This document shows, piece after piece, positions 11,011 through 22,744 of a stretch of DNA of 64,000 nucleotides (its first letter is position 1; each line of letters starts with the position of its first letter). The position numbers and the translations under genes were made by a program. The notes beneath the pieces were generated by a model, which was not told where the DNA came from, made no database searches, and worked only from the letters and a program-made list of their open reading frames with translations. Source of the DNA: Antedon mediterranea (taxonomy: Eukaryota; Echinodermata; Crinoidea; Comatulida; Antedonidae); the NCBI RefSeq assembly GCF_964355755.1, contig NC_092671.1:4599001-4663000 (forward strand), in the 5' to 3' direction.

Positions 11011-11690
11011 CTGAATCTATAACGAGTTCAGAGTGAAACAAAGGTAACATTTTCTAAAACCAGTGACAATGAGTTATGCATAAAACAATTGGTACAAGTT
11101 TCTGTTGACAGTGAGTGTGTAAAACATTAGTACAAGTTTATATAACTTGTGTACATACTTCATATAGATTATAATGACAGCAAAACAATTGGAACAGTAT
11201 ATCATTTTTATAGCTTGGCCACGCCGGACAATCTACTATTAACCCTTTCTTTACTTCTGAAATTATTTACCACATCCTTCCGCACAATAGAGTAGGCCTA
11301 CAATACAATACTACAATATTATTTACAATGAAATTTACTTTCATTTTATGATGCAAGGAATAACACAATGAAACATAAGCAAAGAAAGAATAGCCTACAA
11401 CCTTTCGTAATACAAACATTATATAGATTTAATAAAATAATATTTTAAAACAATAATTCAACAAACGTTTACAGATCTAAATGGATTACTAAATCAAATT
11501 TATAAACTGTCAGATAACGTTTAAAAGAAATTGTGAGTATAGCCAATAGTAAAAGTAAGAAATCTCACCTTTGTAGCGAAATTGTTGAAGCCAGTAAATA
11601 CAAAATTAGATTAGAAAAAGAAGTTTAAAACTAAATCTACTGTATAATATTTAGTAAGCTTAAGTAAGTGTCACCTAAATGGTGGTAATT

Positions 11691-12734
11691 TTATTTATTA
11701 TCTACTAATCTTTTTCTGAAGAAGACATCAACAAATGCTTGTCTAAAACTTTCATTAACTACATTATATATCAAAGGGTTTATAGACGAATTTATATATA
11801 TTCCAAAACGACACATAGTGAAAAACAAAAAAATATTCGATCCAAGAATATCAAACAAGTACATAATGCCAAACACATACATTGGTGTAATGCAGATAAC
11901 ATAAGCTGTAACTGTCACAAAAACCGTCCACAATATCTTCCTCTCAGATTTTGATCGTGGGTCAGTATCGCCTGGATTTGGCACCGTGATGTTCTGGGAT
12001 TTTCTTAAAGAATAGATCATAAGGAAACATACAACTAAGATAACCACAATTAGCAATACAGTGACTGTAAATTGTAGAATCCAAGAAATTGTACAAAGTT
12101 GTTCGTAGCTTTCCTTAATAATACATACAGTTGCACGATTTGAGACATCACTATACATATCAGGCCATGGAAAAGTGATGGTTGCTCGATACCTATAAGC
12201 AAATATTACTGAGTTCACAGACAAACTGAACATCCATATAATTGCACATACTTTCACGGATCTTGAGAGAGAACCAAATTTACTTGTTTTAAACTGATAA
12301 GGTCTACAAACTGCCATATAACGTTCAACAGAAAGCCAAGAGATCGTTAAAATTGCTACAAGCGCTGCACTACAAGGAATGTAAGTTAGCATTCCACACC
12401 ACCAATTCCTTTCTTCATCATAAATCGTATAAGGTATTTGAACAAAATCCTCACCTTGTCCGATTTCAAAGACCGATATAATTAAAAACAATGCATCTGC
12501 TATTGCCAAATTGGCTAGATAAACGTACACTGATTTGCGCAGTTTACTAACTATTACGATAAATGTCATTATGTTTCCGATAATACCAAAGGCGGCCACA
12601 ATATAAATCACATTTTTAAACACCATCTTCTCAAAATCTCTCCGTAGGAACATATCTATGACATCAACATACTGACTGGTGTTGAACGTTGAATTTCCGT
12701 GTTCATAAACCAGTTCACCTTCTGAAATTGACAT
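11691..12734 (-). CDS. Class A 7TM receptor (beta-2), intact, 347 aa
   Basis: Single-exon GPCR and the only intact beta gene. The N-terminus has sequons at N14 and N18. TM1 is about 40-64 (GNIMTFIVIVSKL), TM2 71-92 (LANLAIADALFL, D80), TM3 111-142 (C113; ERY 137-139), TM4 158-180 (W167), ECL2 has C204, TM5 is about 218-242, TM6 266-294 (CITP 281-284, isoleucine at the toggle position), TM7 304-327 (NPLIY 319-323), then helix 8 NESFRQAF and a short basic tail. ICL3 is short and polar (about 245-265). The start aligns with beta-1. Beta-1 and beta-3 are broken duplicates of it. Ligand unknown. The upstream flank (12735-13120) is shared with beta-1 and shows no ORF I trust. Confidence 0.92.
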   Translation of the reverse strand: MSISEGELVYEHGNSTFNTSQYVDVIDMFLRRDFEKMVFKNVIYIVAAFGIIGNIMTFIVIVSKLRKSVYVYLANLAIADALFLIISVFEIGQGEDFVQIPYTIYDEERNWWCGMLTYIPCSAALVAILTISWLSVERYMAVCRPYQFKTSKFGSLSRSVKVCAIIWMFSLSVNSVIFAYRYRATITFPWPDMYSDVSNRATVCIIKESYEQLCTISWILQFTVTVLLIVVILVVCFLMIYSLRKSQNITVPNPGDTDPRSKSERKILWTVFVTVTAYVICITPMYVFGIMYLFDILGSNIFLFFTMCRFGIYINSSINPLIYNVVNESFRQAFVDVFFRKRLVDNK

Positions 12735-13516
12735 TATTTAAATATTCAGAATTGTTGTTTTCTGCTTCGACAAAATTAAAACAGCAACCAACGACGAATG
12801 TAATACCAATTCGCGAGGTGGCTAGATTTGTTCTTGACGTGTCAAAAATAGGTCCACTTTTGTGGGTTACCAAAATGCAATTAAAGATGTTCAAATGTTT
12901 ACACCACGACTGTACCAAGCTAATCTGGCAAACGATTTGCTACAAACAAGAAACGGACGTGAACTTTGTGACCTTTGAACTTAGTTCATTTTATAAACTA
13001 TATGTACAGGTATATAATCACAAGTTACCACAAAACCTAATACAGTACTTCCTTTCCATTTCTTTTAAATTTACTGCAGAAAACGTCACATCACACGTGC
13101 AGGTAAGTATTGACCAATAACAAGAGACGGCTTGAACGATAATATGAATTCTTATTCTTCGCAAACAAATCTGCTTAGGCTTTCTCTAATCAACGCAACA
13201 TCTGAGTTGCGTGTAATTGTATTCATTAGCAGTTAATATATAATTCCGTGTAAAAATGTCCTTTCAAAAGAAATACCATATCTTCTAGCTATATGTCTAA
13301 AACATCGTAAGTGTTAGTGAGTTGATTTTGTTCAGCGGGGTTTTCTTTGCAACTATTTTTAAATATAGGCATCAGTTATTTTCATACTCCCATTATGATT
13401 AGTAGCATCCTACGCCAACACCATAATCAGTCAAACATTATTTGTTATCAAGCATCCAAGTTTCACCGCAGCAAAAGATGTGAATATTATTTAGCGCTAA
13501 CGATGATACGTACCAA
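12735..13516. other. Intergenic spacer between beta-2 and gamma-2
   Basis: Aligns with 4800-5607 and, over its last ~140 bp, with 26156-26297. The ORF at 12689-13120 starts antisense to the beta-2 N-terminus and lacks any recognisable domain, so I do not call it. No other feature seen. Confidence 0.55.
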
Positions 13517-14632
13517 TTAATCATAAAATATATCATTTAATTTCCTTCGAATTGTCTTGTAGAAAACGTCAACAAATGCTTCTCTAAAATTTTCATTTAC
13601 TACATTATATATCAACGGGTTTACCGAAGAATTGAACAACATTCCAAAACGAGAAATTGAGAGCCAAATTACATCGGATATGAGAATATGAAAAAAGTAT
13701 AGTATTATACATACATTAAGCTGCGTTATGCATACAAAATAAACCGCGACTGTCACGAAAATTGTCCAGAGTATTTTCCTTTCAGATTTAGAATGTAAGT
13801 CGGTTTCACATGAAGTCTGCACGATTTTGCTTGACTTTCTTAATGAATAAAACATGAGCAAATATAAAACTAACATAATCACAATTAACACCATACAAAT
13901 CGTAAATTGCAGTGTCCACAAAATTCTACAAAGTTTATAGTAGGTTGGCTTAATAAGACATATAGTTGAACGATTTGAGATACCTCTATACATATCTGGC
14001 CAAGGAAAATTGACGGTTGCTCGGTATTTGTGAACAAATATTACAGTATTCACAGAAAAGCTGAAAACCCATATAATTGTACAGACTATTACGGATCTAG
14101 AAAGAGTACCAAATCCACTTCTTTGAAACCAGTAAGGTCTACAAATTGCCATATAGCGTTCAACAGAAAGCCAGAAAATGGTTAAAATGGCCACATGTGC
14201 AGCACTAAAAGGAAGGTATACTAGAAGTCCACAAATCCAATTCCTTTCGACATCAGAAGTATTATAATCTGGTATCGGAATAAGTTCCTTATATGTTGTC
14301 ATTTCAATGGGCGACACAATTAGATACAACGTATCAGCTATTGCCAGGTTGGCTAGATACACGTAAACTGATTTGCGCAGTTTACTTACTATAACGATAA
14401 ATGTCATTATGTTGCCGATAACACCAAAAGTGACAACAATATTAATCACATAATTAAGAACAATCATCCCAAAATCTGTATTCAGGTACAAACGAATGGC
14501 ATCATCATATTGACTCGTTTCAGACGTTGAATTCATGTATTCAGATTCCGGTAAATGATATGATGTATTGTCTGCTAACATTGGCATCTTGTTATTTTCG
14601 AAAATATCCACATTCATATTCTCTTTTATCAA
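13517..14632 (-). CDS. Class A 7TM receptor (gamma-2), open, 371 aa, lacks the TM6 proline
   Basis: Single-exon GPCR. Three in-frame Met candidates exist: 1, 6 (aligned with the MNVD start of gamma-3) and 16 (MPMLADNTSY, aligned with the gamma-1 start). TM1 is about 59-84, TM2 91-112 (D100), C134, TM3 to ERY 158-160, TM4 W188, ECL2 C225, TM5 about 240-265, TM6 285-314, TM7 NPLIY 338-342, tail KLNDIFYD. In TM6 the usual C-x-x-P reads CITQ (301-304), so the most conserved TM6 residue, P6.50, is glutamine. The first two-thirds resemble gamma-4. From the end of TM4 to ICL3 it is nearly identical to gamma-1, which suggests gene conversion. Directly upstream is a ten-copy minisatellite made from the gamma leader element. 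Confidence 0.88.
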   Translation of the reverse strand: MIKENMNVDIFENNKMPMLADNTSYHLPESEYMNSTSETSQYDDAIRLYLNTDFGMIVLNYVINIVVTFGVIGNIMTFIVIVSKLRKSVYVYLANLAIADTLYLIVSPIEMTTYKELIPIPDYNTSDVERNWICGLLVYLPFSAAHVAILTIFWLSVERYMAICRPYWFQRSGFGTLSRSVIVCTIIWVFSFSVNTVIFVHKYRATVNFPWPDMYRGISNRSTICLIKPTYYKLCRILWTLQFTICMVLIVIMLVLYLLMFYSLRKSSKIVQTSCETDLHSKSERKILWTIFVTVAVYFVCITQLNVCIILYFFHILISDVIWLSISRFGMLFNSSVNPLIYNVVNENFREAFVDVFYKTIRRKLNDIFYD

Positions 14633-14641
14633 TACCGATTA

Positions 14642-15185
14642 CTTTTCTCGGTGAGTGAACTCCACGGAGCGATAAAACACTGTCAGTGTTCGATTACTTG
14701 CTTGTAGAGTTAACTCCACGGAGTGATAAAACGCTGTCAGTCTTCGATTACTTTGCTTGTAGAGTGATGAACTAAATGGAGTGATAAAACACTGTCAGTG
14801 TTCAATTACTTTGCTTGTAGAGTGAACTGAATGGAGTGATAATAACACTGTCAGTCTTCGATTAATTTGATTGTAGAGTGAACTGAATGGAGTGATAAAA
14901 TACTGTCAGTCTTCGCTTACTTTGCTTGTAGAGTGAACTCCGCGGAGTGATAAAACACTGTCAGTCTTCGATTAATTTGCTTGTAGAGTGAACTCCAAGG
15001 AGTGATAAAAACACTGTCAGTCTTCGATTAATTTGCTTGTAGAGTGAACTCCACGGAGTGATAAAACACTGTCAGTCTTCGATTAATTTGCTTGTAGAGT
15101 GAACTCCACGGAGTGATAAAACACTGTCAGTCTTCGATTAATTTGCTTGTAGAGTGAACTCAATGGAATGATAAAACACTGCCAG
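14642..15185. repeat. 55-bp minisatellite, about ten copies, built from the gamma leader element
   Basis: Units contain 'ttgcttgtagagtgaactcc', then an ACTCCACGGAGT palindrome-like core, 'gataaaacactgtcag' and 'tcttcgatta'. About ten consecutive copies fit between 14642 and 15185, with small variants (caatgga, ccaagga, ccgcgga) at the core. The other gamma genes have one related unit in the same place relative to the start codon. The array begins 10 bp upstream of the gamma-2 ORF. Confidence 0.9.
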
Positions 15186-16452
15186 TATTACGAAAATGTT
15201 GAAATCACGTATAAAATACCAAGGAAATCTGCAATTTTTAAAATCAGACTATATCTACTTCCGGGGACGTCACTGGATGCTTGATTATTCTCCGTACGAA
15301 AGAAGTTCCCTGGATGTATTGGCTCTCCCCGGATAACGGGATAGGAGTTAAATTATATATTAGATTAAATATATATTATGACCTATAAATGTAATATTCG
15401 TATTATGTGTTGGATATCCATTTCCTTATACAGCATAACGTTTTCCGTGGGTGTATGTTAATGTTATCACTTTGTAGGTATTTTTTTACAAATATTTTAA
15501 AAATAAATTCAAATTAAATCACCAAACATTATTTAAATAATACATATAAAAACAATAAATAGAAAGTACATTAACAATAATATATTAATATATTTTATTT
15601 TTTATATATTTTTATTATTATTGATGGCGTTTTATAATATTACAATTATTTGCTTTTAAAATAAAGTTTTAAAAGTATATAAAAAATAATAGACATTCAA
15701 GCTCAAATATTATTCATTTATTATACTTTTTATTGTACATTTTATTACATTTAAAATAATTATAAGTTAAGTAGGCCTAAACTTTCCGGGCTTATTAACT
15801 TCATATTAAATACTCTTTTTTTTTAAATTTTGGATAATTTGTACTTTTAAACCGACGCGTCATTACACCATTTTAGGTACATGTTGCCTATAATTGTAAT
15901 ATGTTCTGGTACTCGACATCACGAAAAGCCAATTTACACCGACGAGCGGTAACGGGAATAGAAATATAGAATCTATATTATTCCTTATGACCATTTACAC
16001 AGATTCTAAGTGGGACAAGCTACGCGGCTTTCCACTTAGCGTTATCGCTCGTCTGTGTAATTGGACGGCTGTTTATAATAATTATCAAACACAATATAAT
16101 TTTAATTTATGGAGACATTCGTACAAATTACATTAATTAAAATTGGGAACTGGGTTTAATCCACATTACTGTAAATTTGACAACGAAACCAGTTTATTTC
16201 CATCTGCCATGTCATACCTTATCTTACTTTCTTTTTGTATACATGTTGCTGACTGATTGTGCAAGAACTTTATTCTTTGGGTATATTTATTGTATCTTCG
16301 TGATAATTAGTACATTATATGTGTAATATTGTTAGCATAACTTTTTCAAAAGTTGTTTATAATGAGAAATTATGTTTAATGATCAAAATATGTATAATAT
16401 GTTAAAGCAATTTCTTCACATATTTTTACCAATAAAGAGTGAAATGTGCAAC
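15186..16452. other. AT-rich intergenic region with one MITE
   Basis: Mostly A/T (very low GC from about 15350 to 15830). Contains the small inverted-repeat element at 15929-16064. No gene seen. Confidence 0.5.
15929..16064. mobile_element. MITE, 136 bp, TIR CCAATTTACACCGACGAGCG
   Basis: The left end CCAATTTACACCGACGAGCG pairs with the right end CGCTCGTCTGTGTAATTGG (reverse complement CCAATTACACAGACGAGCG). The interior word 'gtgggacaagctacgcggct' recurs in inverse orientation at about 55990-56100 and 58735-58830, so this is a dispersed family. No clear target duplication is visible. Confidence 0.6.
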
Positions 16453-16606
16453 TTAATAGTGAAATATATCGTTTAATTTGCTTTGGAGTTTGCTGTAAAA
16501 TACGTCAGCAAATGCTTGTCTAAAATTGTCATTTACTACATTATATATTAAAGGATTTACAGACGAATTTAAAAATGTTCCAAAAGTGCAAATTGAAAGC
16601 CATAAT
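16453..16606 (-). pseudogene. Receptor alpha-2, C-terminal fragment (TM7 and tail)
   Basis: Encodes NPLIYNVVNDNFRQAFADVF and a tail ending in a stop at 16453-16455. The homology ends at the ATAAT target site (16602-16606), where the BEL element starts. The rest of the same gene resumes at 23214. The exact 5-bp duplication shows both pieces were once contiguous. Confidence 0.85.
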
Positions 16607-17064
16607 TGTTTCGGATTTCGAACTTTGACGTTGGTGGCGTAAATATTTTATTTTTGATTGTACGCAGAATTGTCAGCAAGATATAACGCTTATTATCTAA
16701 TAGTAGATATTGTAACTTTCTTATTTCTGACAGTGATACGTGGGAGTACTACGTACGTTATTATAACCTTTAAGTTGTGTTAATGTTCTTGACTTGGATA
16801 TAAAAATTATTTGTTAGGCTATTTAGCTAAGTGTTTCGATCAGCTAATTGGCCATAAGCCTGCCTAGCCTAGCTAGCCCTCGTGTAGTGCTACTAGTAGT
16901 AGTTTGACTGTATGTATGTATCTGCTATGCTGTTTTGCGGGGTTGTTTGCACACGCAGCTGTGCTGCCTTGTGTGTGTTTTGTTTATTTGTGTTTCAGAC
17001 TTTACCGAAGAATAAAGAACGGGTAAAGCAACTACCACGAGTTTGTGTATCATTGTCCGAACTA
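16607..17064 (+). repeat. 5' LTR of the BEL/Pao element
   Basis: 458 bp, starting TGTTTCGGATTTCG and ending CATTGTCCGAACTA. Matched by 22745-23208. Confidence 0.92.
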
Positions 17065-17085
17065 GTAAAGTGTAATCCCTTAATA

Positions 17086-19443
17086 ATGGAGGAAAATACG
17101 TTCATCGACCTCAGCTTCGAAGAGCTCGAGGTCAAACACCGTTCGTTTAAAGGTCATCTAACGAGGGCAAGGGACCGCTTTACCCGTGTTCTCGACCGAG
17201 ACGAACCGGAACTGGTTAAAGTGGCATTCGACCATATACAAAAGAAAATTCGAAAGATAACCAACTTACTTGATGCTATGGATGTTGTCAAACCACCTGA
17301 TGAGACTAACACTACTACACGTCTACATGCAGAACTAATGTCAGCAGCTGATGACGTGGAGAAAAAATATCAAGAGTACAGAAGGTTTTCAAGGAATGAG
17401 CAAACCGCTCATTCTTCCCAAGGTGAGCCAACTGCAGCAGGAAAAGATGAAGAGATGATAAAATTAATTAAAGCTCAGTCTGACATGGTGGCACAGCTTA
17501 CAATAAAATTGAACGGAAACGGCTCATACAACAAACGGCCTTCAATTAAAACACCAGGACTCCCAGCCCCACGGTGGGATGGATCTCCAAGAAACTTCCA
17601 TTCTTGGCATGTACGAATTGACCAATACTTCGAATCTGCTGGTATTAAAGGTGACCAAGAAAAATTGATGGTTTTGCTCAATGGTGATGCGTTACCCAAA
17701 TCTATTCAAGATCATATTGCTGATTGCTGTTCTGTTGAAGGTGATAATGGAGCTTGGGCTCGTCTGAAGGAAAAGGTCCCGACTTCAGCTATTGTTCGTG
17801 ATGTTATTCTAACACTTCAGATGTTGAAGCCATTGAAGTCAGCAACAGCAAAGGAAATGCGGCCTGTTTTGAATGGACTCACAGACTTTGCAAGACGAAT
17901 GCGTGAACTTGGATAAGAATTAGAACTCTCATCGTCAGTAGTTGTTGAACTAGCGAGTCAGAAAATCGATGCTGAATTAAGTTTCGAATACATGCGGCAG
18001 ATAAAGCAAGATGAGCCGACAATACCAAGTTTGATCTCATTCTTACGAAGTGAAACGGAAGCAAGGGAACGTCGAGAGCAACCTCATATGTTTGGCGATC
18101 AAAATGCATCTACTCATCACATTACAGGACAAATTAGTACACTTGAAAATACTACCCAATTCCCACCGAAATCTAATTTTAAAGGTGCTGAAACTAGCAC
18201 GGATGATTGTCCTTTCTGCACTGACCACTCACGTCACTTGATTATAAAGTTCCCTAATTTTAACTCAAAATCTAACGAAGAGAGACGGTTAATGATAATG
18301 GAAGCTAGAAGATGTTTCCTATGTTTTCGCACAAATCACAGTGCGTTCAGATGCCCCAGACATGACAAAAAACGCTGCTCTGTATGTCAACTATTTCACC
18401 ACCGACTGATTGCTTGCCCACCCAATCGCACTTTGAGAATTAACAACGCAGATGGTTTCTGTCAAAGCCAAATGTCACCAAAAACACAGGCGGGAGCGAA
18501 CACAAATCTACGGCCAATTGTACGCCACGAAAACCAGGTAGGAACCAACTTAGGTCAGAATCCATTCATATATTTGCCAGCATCAACTAACCAAACTGTT
18601 TCAAATATGAATTTAGATAAAACGTCAATAAATTCACCTCAGATAGTTCAGGCGGGAGCAAACCCAAGTCTACGTCAGACTGTAGCAGGGCCCAGTCAAA
18701 ATCCATTCGTGTCTTTGTCTCCATCAACGAACCAGACAATTTCGAAAATGAATTCGACGAGGCATGCCGAACGTCGTCGCTACTCACCGACTACATATGT
18801 CGAGATACAAGACAACGAGGGCAATTGGCAGAAAGCTGTCGCATTCTTTGATAGTGGTGCTGATACCACTCTGGTCAAGTGCTCCACCGCTGAAAGTCTA
18901 GGCTTAAACGGACTGCCCTTTGTATTTACTTATGGCGTGGCCGGAGGGGGCATCGTACAAGAAAACAGTGCAAGGTATCAACTTCGAGTCAGACCACTAC
19001 AGGAATTGAAAGCATACGACTTGGTTGCAATTAGTGTACAAAAGCCTGCCCATGATAGCCCATCTGTTGGCGAAGATATCTTTGACGAACGCCCTCATTT
19101 AACGGTAGTTAAAGAACATTTGCCTGCGGAGGAAGCCGAGATCGACTTACTCATTGGATACGACTATCAAAGTCTTACTACACCACTGAAAACAATACGT
19201 TCATTAACTGATCCTGATACATCGCCAACTGCGGCAAAAAGTGCTCTAGGTTGGACAATTATTGGACAAACCATTCCAAAGCCAACTTCCAATGTCATCA
19301 GCCACATCACAAACGTAACTTTCATGGACGACTCCCAGCTTTTATATACATCCGATGTCATTGGAGTTAAACCAACAACCTTGTGTACATGTACAGAAAA
19401 GAATCTCAGTTTATCAAACATTGTAGAAAAAATCTTCAAATAA
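17086..19443 (+). pseudogene. BEL/Pao gag, zinc knuckles and protease (nonsense-interrupted)
   Basis: The likely start is the ATG at 17086 (MEENTFIDLSFEELEVKHR). An ORF reaching back to 16912 only extends into the LTR. The gag region includes a DUF1759-like stretch (PAPRWDGSPRNFHSWHVRI, about 17560). A TAA at 17914-17916 interrupts the frame, which otherwise stays open across it. Downstream are two CX2CX4HX4C zinc knuckles (about 18311-18352 and 18370-18420) and a retropepsin-type aspartic protease with DSGADTTLV (about 18850-18876). The segment ends at 19443, where the reading frame shifts into the RT frame. Nucleic-acid binding, particle and protein-processing functions are inferred from family knowledge. 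Confidence 0.85.
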
Positions 19444-22004
19444 ATGAGAAGGGCCGCATTACCGTGGAAATGCCATGGAAGGATGGATTTCCTGAGTCTC
19501 TAGACTGTAATAGAGTACAAGCCGTGACGAGGATGATTTCACATGAGGCTAGGTTGCTAAAAAACAAGCAAATCAATGACTACAATGATGAAATTCAAGC
19601 TCTCCTTGACAATGGATTTACGCGTGAGCTTACGCCAAGTGAAGACAGAAATGAAGGATGGTACCTTCAACACCATGCTGTCCATCAGCAACACAAGACA
19701 ACGAAGATTCGAATTGTATGGAATTCCGCTGCTAAGTTTAACGGGTTGTGTCTCAACGACGGATTCCACAAAGGGCCAGATTTCCTAAACTCACTTGTGA
19801 CATGCTTTCTATACTGGCGGAAGTACGGAATTGCCGTAGCTGGAGACGTTCGGAAGATGTTTAACCAGATTGCATTATCAGTGCGTGATCAAAAGTTTCA
19901 TCGTTTTGTCTGGCGATTTGGTGATACCTCAAAGGATATTAGGTATTTTCAGTGGTTGCGTTTGCCGTTTGGGGACAAACCAGCACCGGACATTTCTATG
20001 ATGGCCGTTCATTTACTAGCTGAGGCTAACGCCGATTCAGATCCTATAGGGGCTCTTAGGATCAAAGATCGTATGTACATGGATGATATAACCGACTCAT
20101 TTACAAAACCGAACGATGCAGTTGAGGCAGTTGAGCAGGTTACTCGTATTCTAAGAAAGGGATCTTTCGAAATCAAAGTGTGGCATTCTAACCATCCGAT
20201 GGTAGACCAGTGCCCTGAAGAGAAGCACACACGTGTTTTAGGCCACTTGTGGAATAAGCTAGATGACACTGTAACAATTCAACTTGATAAATTCGATGAA
20301 GAACAGACTCCACTTACCAAAAGAAAAGTTTCCAGTCTTGTTGCCAGGTTGTGGGATCCATTAGGAATGTTGAGCCCTGTGAGTATTCGTTATAAAATTG
20401 GACTCCAGGAGATTTGGGCAGCTAGGCTTGATTGGGACGACGTGTTTGATGATGAGCAAACAACTATGTGGAAAGGTTTTATAAAGGAGATGAATCATCT
20501 TGTGGGATTCGAAATTCCACGTCAGCTAACGCCTGAGGATTCTATTGCTTACCCTCAGTTACACTGTTTCAGTGATGCTAGTGAAGCTGCATTTGGTTCT
20601 GTCATCTGGCTGCGTTGGGATACCCCAGCAGGAGTTAAATTGACATACGTTATAGCAAAGGCTCTAGTTGCACCGTTAAAGAAAAGATCAATTCCAAGAT
20701 TAGAGTTAACTGCAGTTGTTGTCATTGCTCGACTCGCTAAACTTGTCTTAGAAGTGGTAGGAGATGTTAGTCTATGCAAGTTCTGGACCGACTCGAAAGT
20801 TGTCCTGTCTTGGGTTAGGTCGCCCGCCAGGACCTTCAAACCGTTTGTGTCTGCTCGTGTTCAAGAGATTCAGGATACACTTCCAACATTTATTGATGAC
20901 TTATGTTACATCCCTTCTAACATCAATCCAGCGGATCAGTTAACCAAGCCAATATACCCAAGTGACCTTCAGAAATGGATTCAAGGCCCAGATTTTCTTT
21001 TTCAAAGTTCTAACCAATGGCCAAACTATGAACCCGACTATGACACAGAGTTAAAACAAATGGTTGTAAAGGAGTACACAACGGAGTCTCTACGCAAAAC
21101 AAATTATGTTACAGCTGTCAGAGGTAGGCCTACATTTGAAGACCTGTTGGTCAACACCGTGTCAAATTGGACTCGGCTGGTTCACCGAATAGCATACTGT
21201 CGTCGATTCATTTTAAAAAGGCGACCAGAAACCCTCTTTTTGACTGCCGACGAACTGCAAAGGGCTGAATTTTCACTCTTCTACGTTTCTCAGCGCACTG
21301 CGAACGATCGTTTGGATGCTTGGAGTACTAGAAAGCTAAACCCTAAAGTGGACGAGAGTGGTATGATAAGGGTCGAGGGAAGACTTAACAAGCTTCATAT
21401 CCCTGAACAACAAAAACGGCCGATTCTTCTTCGTAGAGGATCATTTCTGGTAGAGTTGTTTGCCAAATATATTCATAAGACGATTGGTCATCAGGGATAC
21501 CGAGTGGCTGTTGCAAGCACATTTAAACGTGGAATTTACATACTCGGAGGACCCAAATTGTTTAAAGATATTGCTGCCAAATGTATGTTCTGTCGAACTC
21601 GACGTAGGAGTTTACTTAGCCAACAAATGGGAGAACTTCCCAGTTTTAGAGGCGATCCGCATACACCACCCTTTTGTAACGTAGCTCTTGATTTCTTTGG
21701 ACCGATTTCTATCAAGCTCACTCGTAATACCAATACAGAAGGTAACATTCTGATAGTGACCTGCATGACCACACGAGTTATCTCATTAGAATTAGTGGAT
21801 TCTCTATCATCAGAATCATTTATTAATGCTTGGAGACGATTTGTCTGCTCGCGGGGGATCCACCCAGTAACCGCTTTTAGTGACCATGGCCGCAATTTCG
21901 TCGGCGCTCAGCAGAAGTTGAGAGATTTGATCAAATCATGGGACGAACTAAAACCAATACATCTTTTGACTGGCAGTTCAATACTCCTTACGCTTCTCAC
22001 ATGA
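19383..22004 (+). pseudogene. BEL/Pao reverse transcriptase, RNase H and integrase N-terminal part
   Basis: 873 open codons in a different frame from the gag/protease part, so an indel near 19400 separates them (BEL elements normally have one ORF). The RT carries DVRKMFNQI, LPFGDKPAPD and the MYMDD catalytic box (about 20074-20090). RNase H shows FSDASEAAFGS and FWTDSKVVLSWVRS (about 20780). The integrase zinc-binding region has the H..H...C..C pattern (HKTIGHQ near 21475, CMFC near 21583), followed by the first core aspartates (VALDFFGP; FSDHGRNF). The frame is lost again near 21950, just before the catalytic glutamate. Confidence 0.9.
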
Positions 22005-22609
22005 ATGGAGTTGTCGAATCGCTTATAAGGAGTTGCCGTAAAGGTCTAGATGCCGTAGTCGATTACCATCATCGCCGTTTTAGTGCCCTTGAATGGCAGA
22101 CTATTTTGAGTGAAGTGACTTATCTTATAAACTCACGACCATTGTTTCCGGATGGGCCTGATCCACTTGAATCACCGCCAATTACTGGTAATGATATTCC
22201 ATTTCCACATGGACAACCCGTACTCTTGCAACCGAACTTGGAAGTGGTAACGAATCAGAGTATTGTCGACATCGCACAACGACGTGTTCATGCATTCTGG
22301 GATTGTTGGATGTGTCATATGCCACCTCAATTAGTACAACGTTCAAAGTGGTTTCACCCAAGAGAAAATTTGCAGATTGGAGATTTAGTGCTAGTACTGG
22401 AACCTGGATTAAAGGGGGTTGCAGCACCACGTGGACATTGGCGACGGGGAATAGTTGAGGATGTGAAGCCAGGGAAGGACAATCTCGTTCGGAAGGCCAT
22501 GATTAAAACTGTTGAAAGATCGAATATAAGTATTAAGGAAAGGCCTGTACATAAGTTGTGTTTGATTGCAACTGTGGGAGAACTTAACCACGGGTTTTCT
22601 TCTAAATAA
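21938..22609 (+). pseudogene. BEL/Pao integrase C-terminal part
   Basis: Continues the integrase in a third frame: NTPYASHMNGVVESLIRS includes the probable catalytic glutamate. The DUF5641-like C-terminal domain typical of BEL/Pao integrases follows (GDLVLVLEP; RGHWRRGIVEDV), with a stop at 22609. About 125 bp of untranslated sequence separates it from the polypurine tract. Confidence 0.85.
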
Positions 22610-22744
22610 GGAATGCTTTATTATGTAACTACTTGAGTCGTGAACATTTAATTACTGCATTTTAATTAAGATTTACTTTGTTGTGGTTATTTTTCGAAAT
22701 CCTTTATGTACTGTGACTCATGTCAATTTGTCACGAGGCGGGAG

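Larger units (their letters stand above)
7805..11690. repeat. Duplicated spacer module, copy 2, with a 2.4-kb transposon inside
   Basis: Same spacer as 2141-3822, split by the element at 7863-10307. It resumes at 10308 with 'ttaatgataatgtttaaatg' and runs to the beta-2 stop. It has the same CAT-rich patch (about 10370-10412) and the 'acaagtttct' repeats (about 10760-11160). No gene is supported. Confidence 0.75.
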
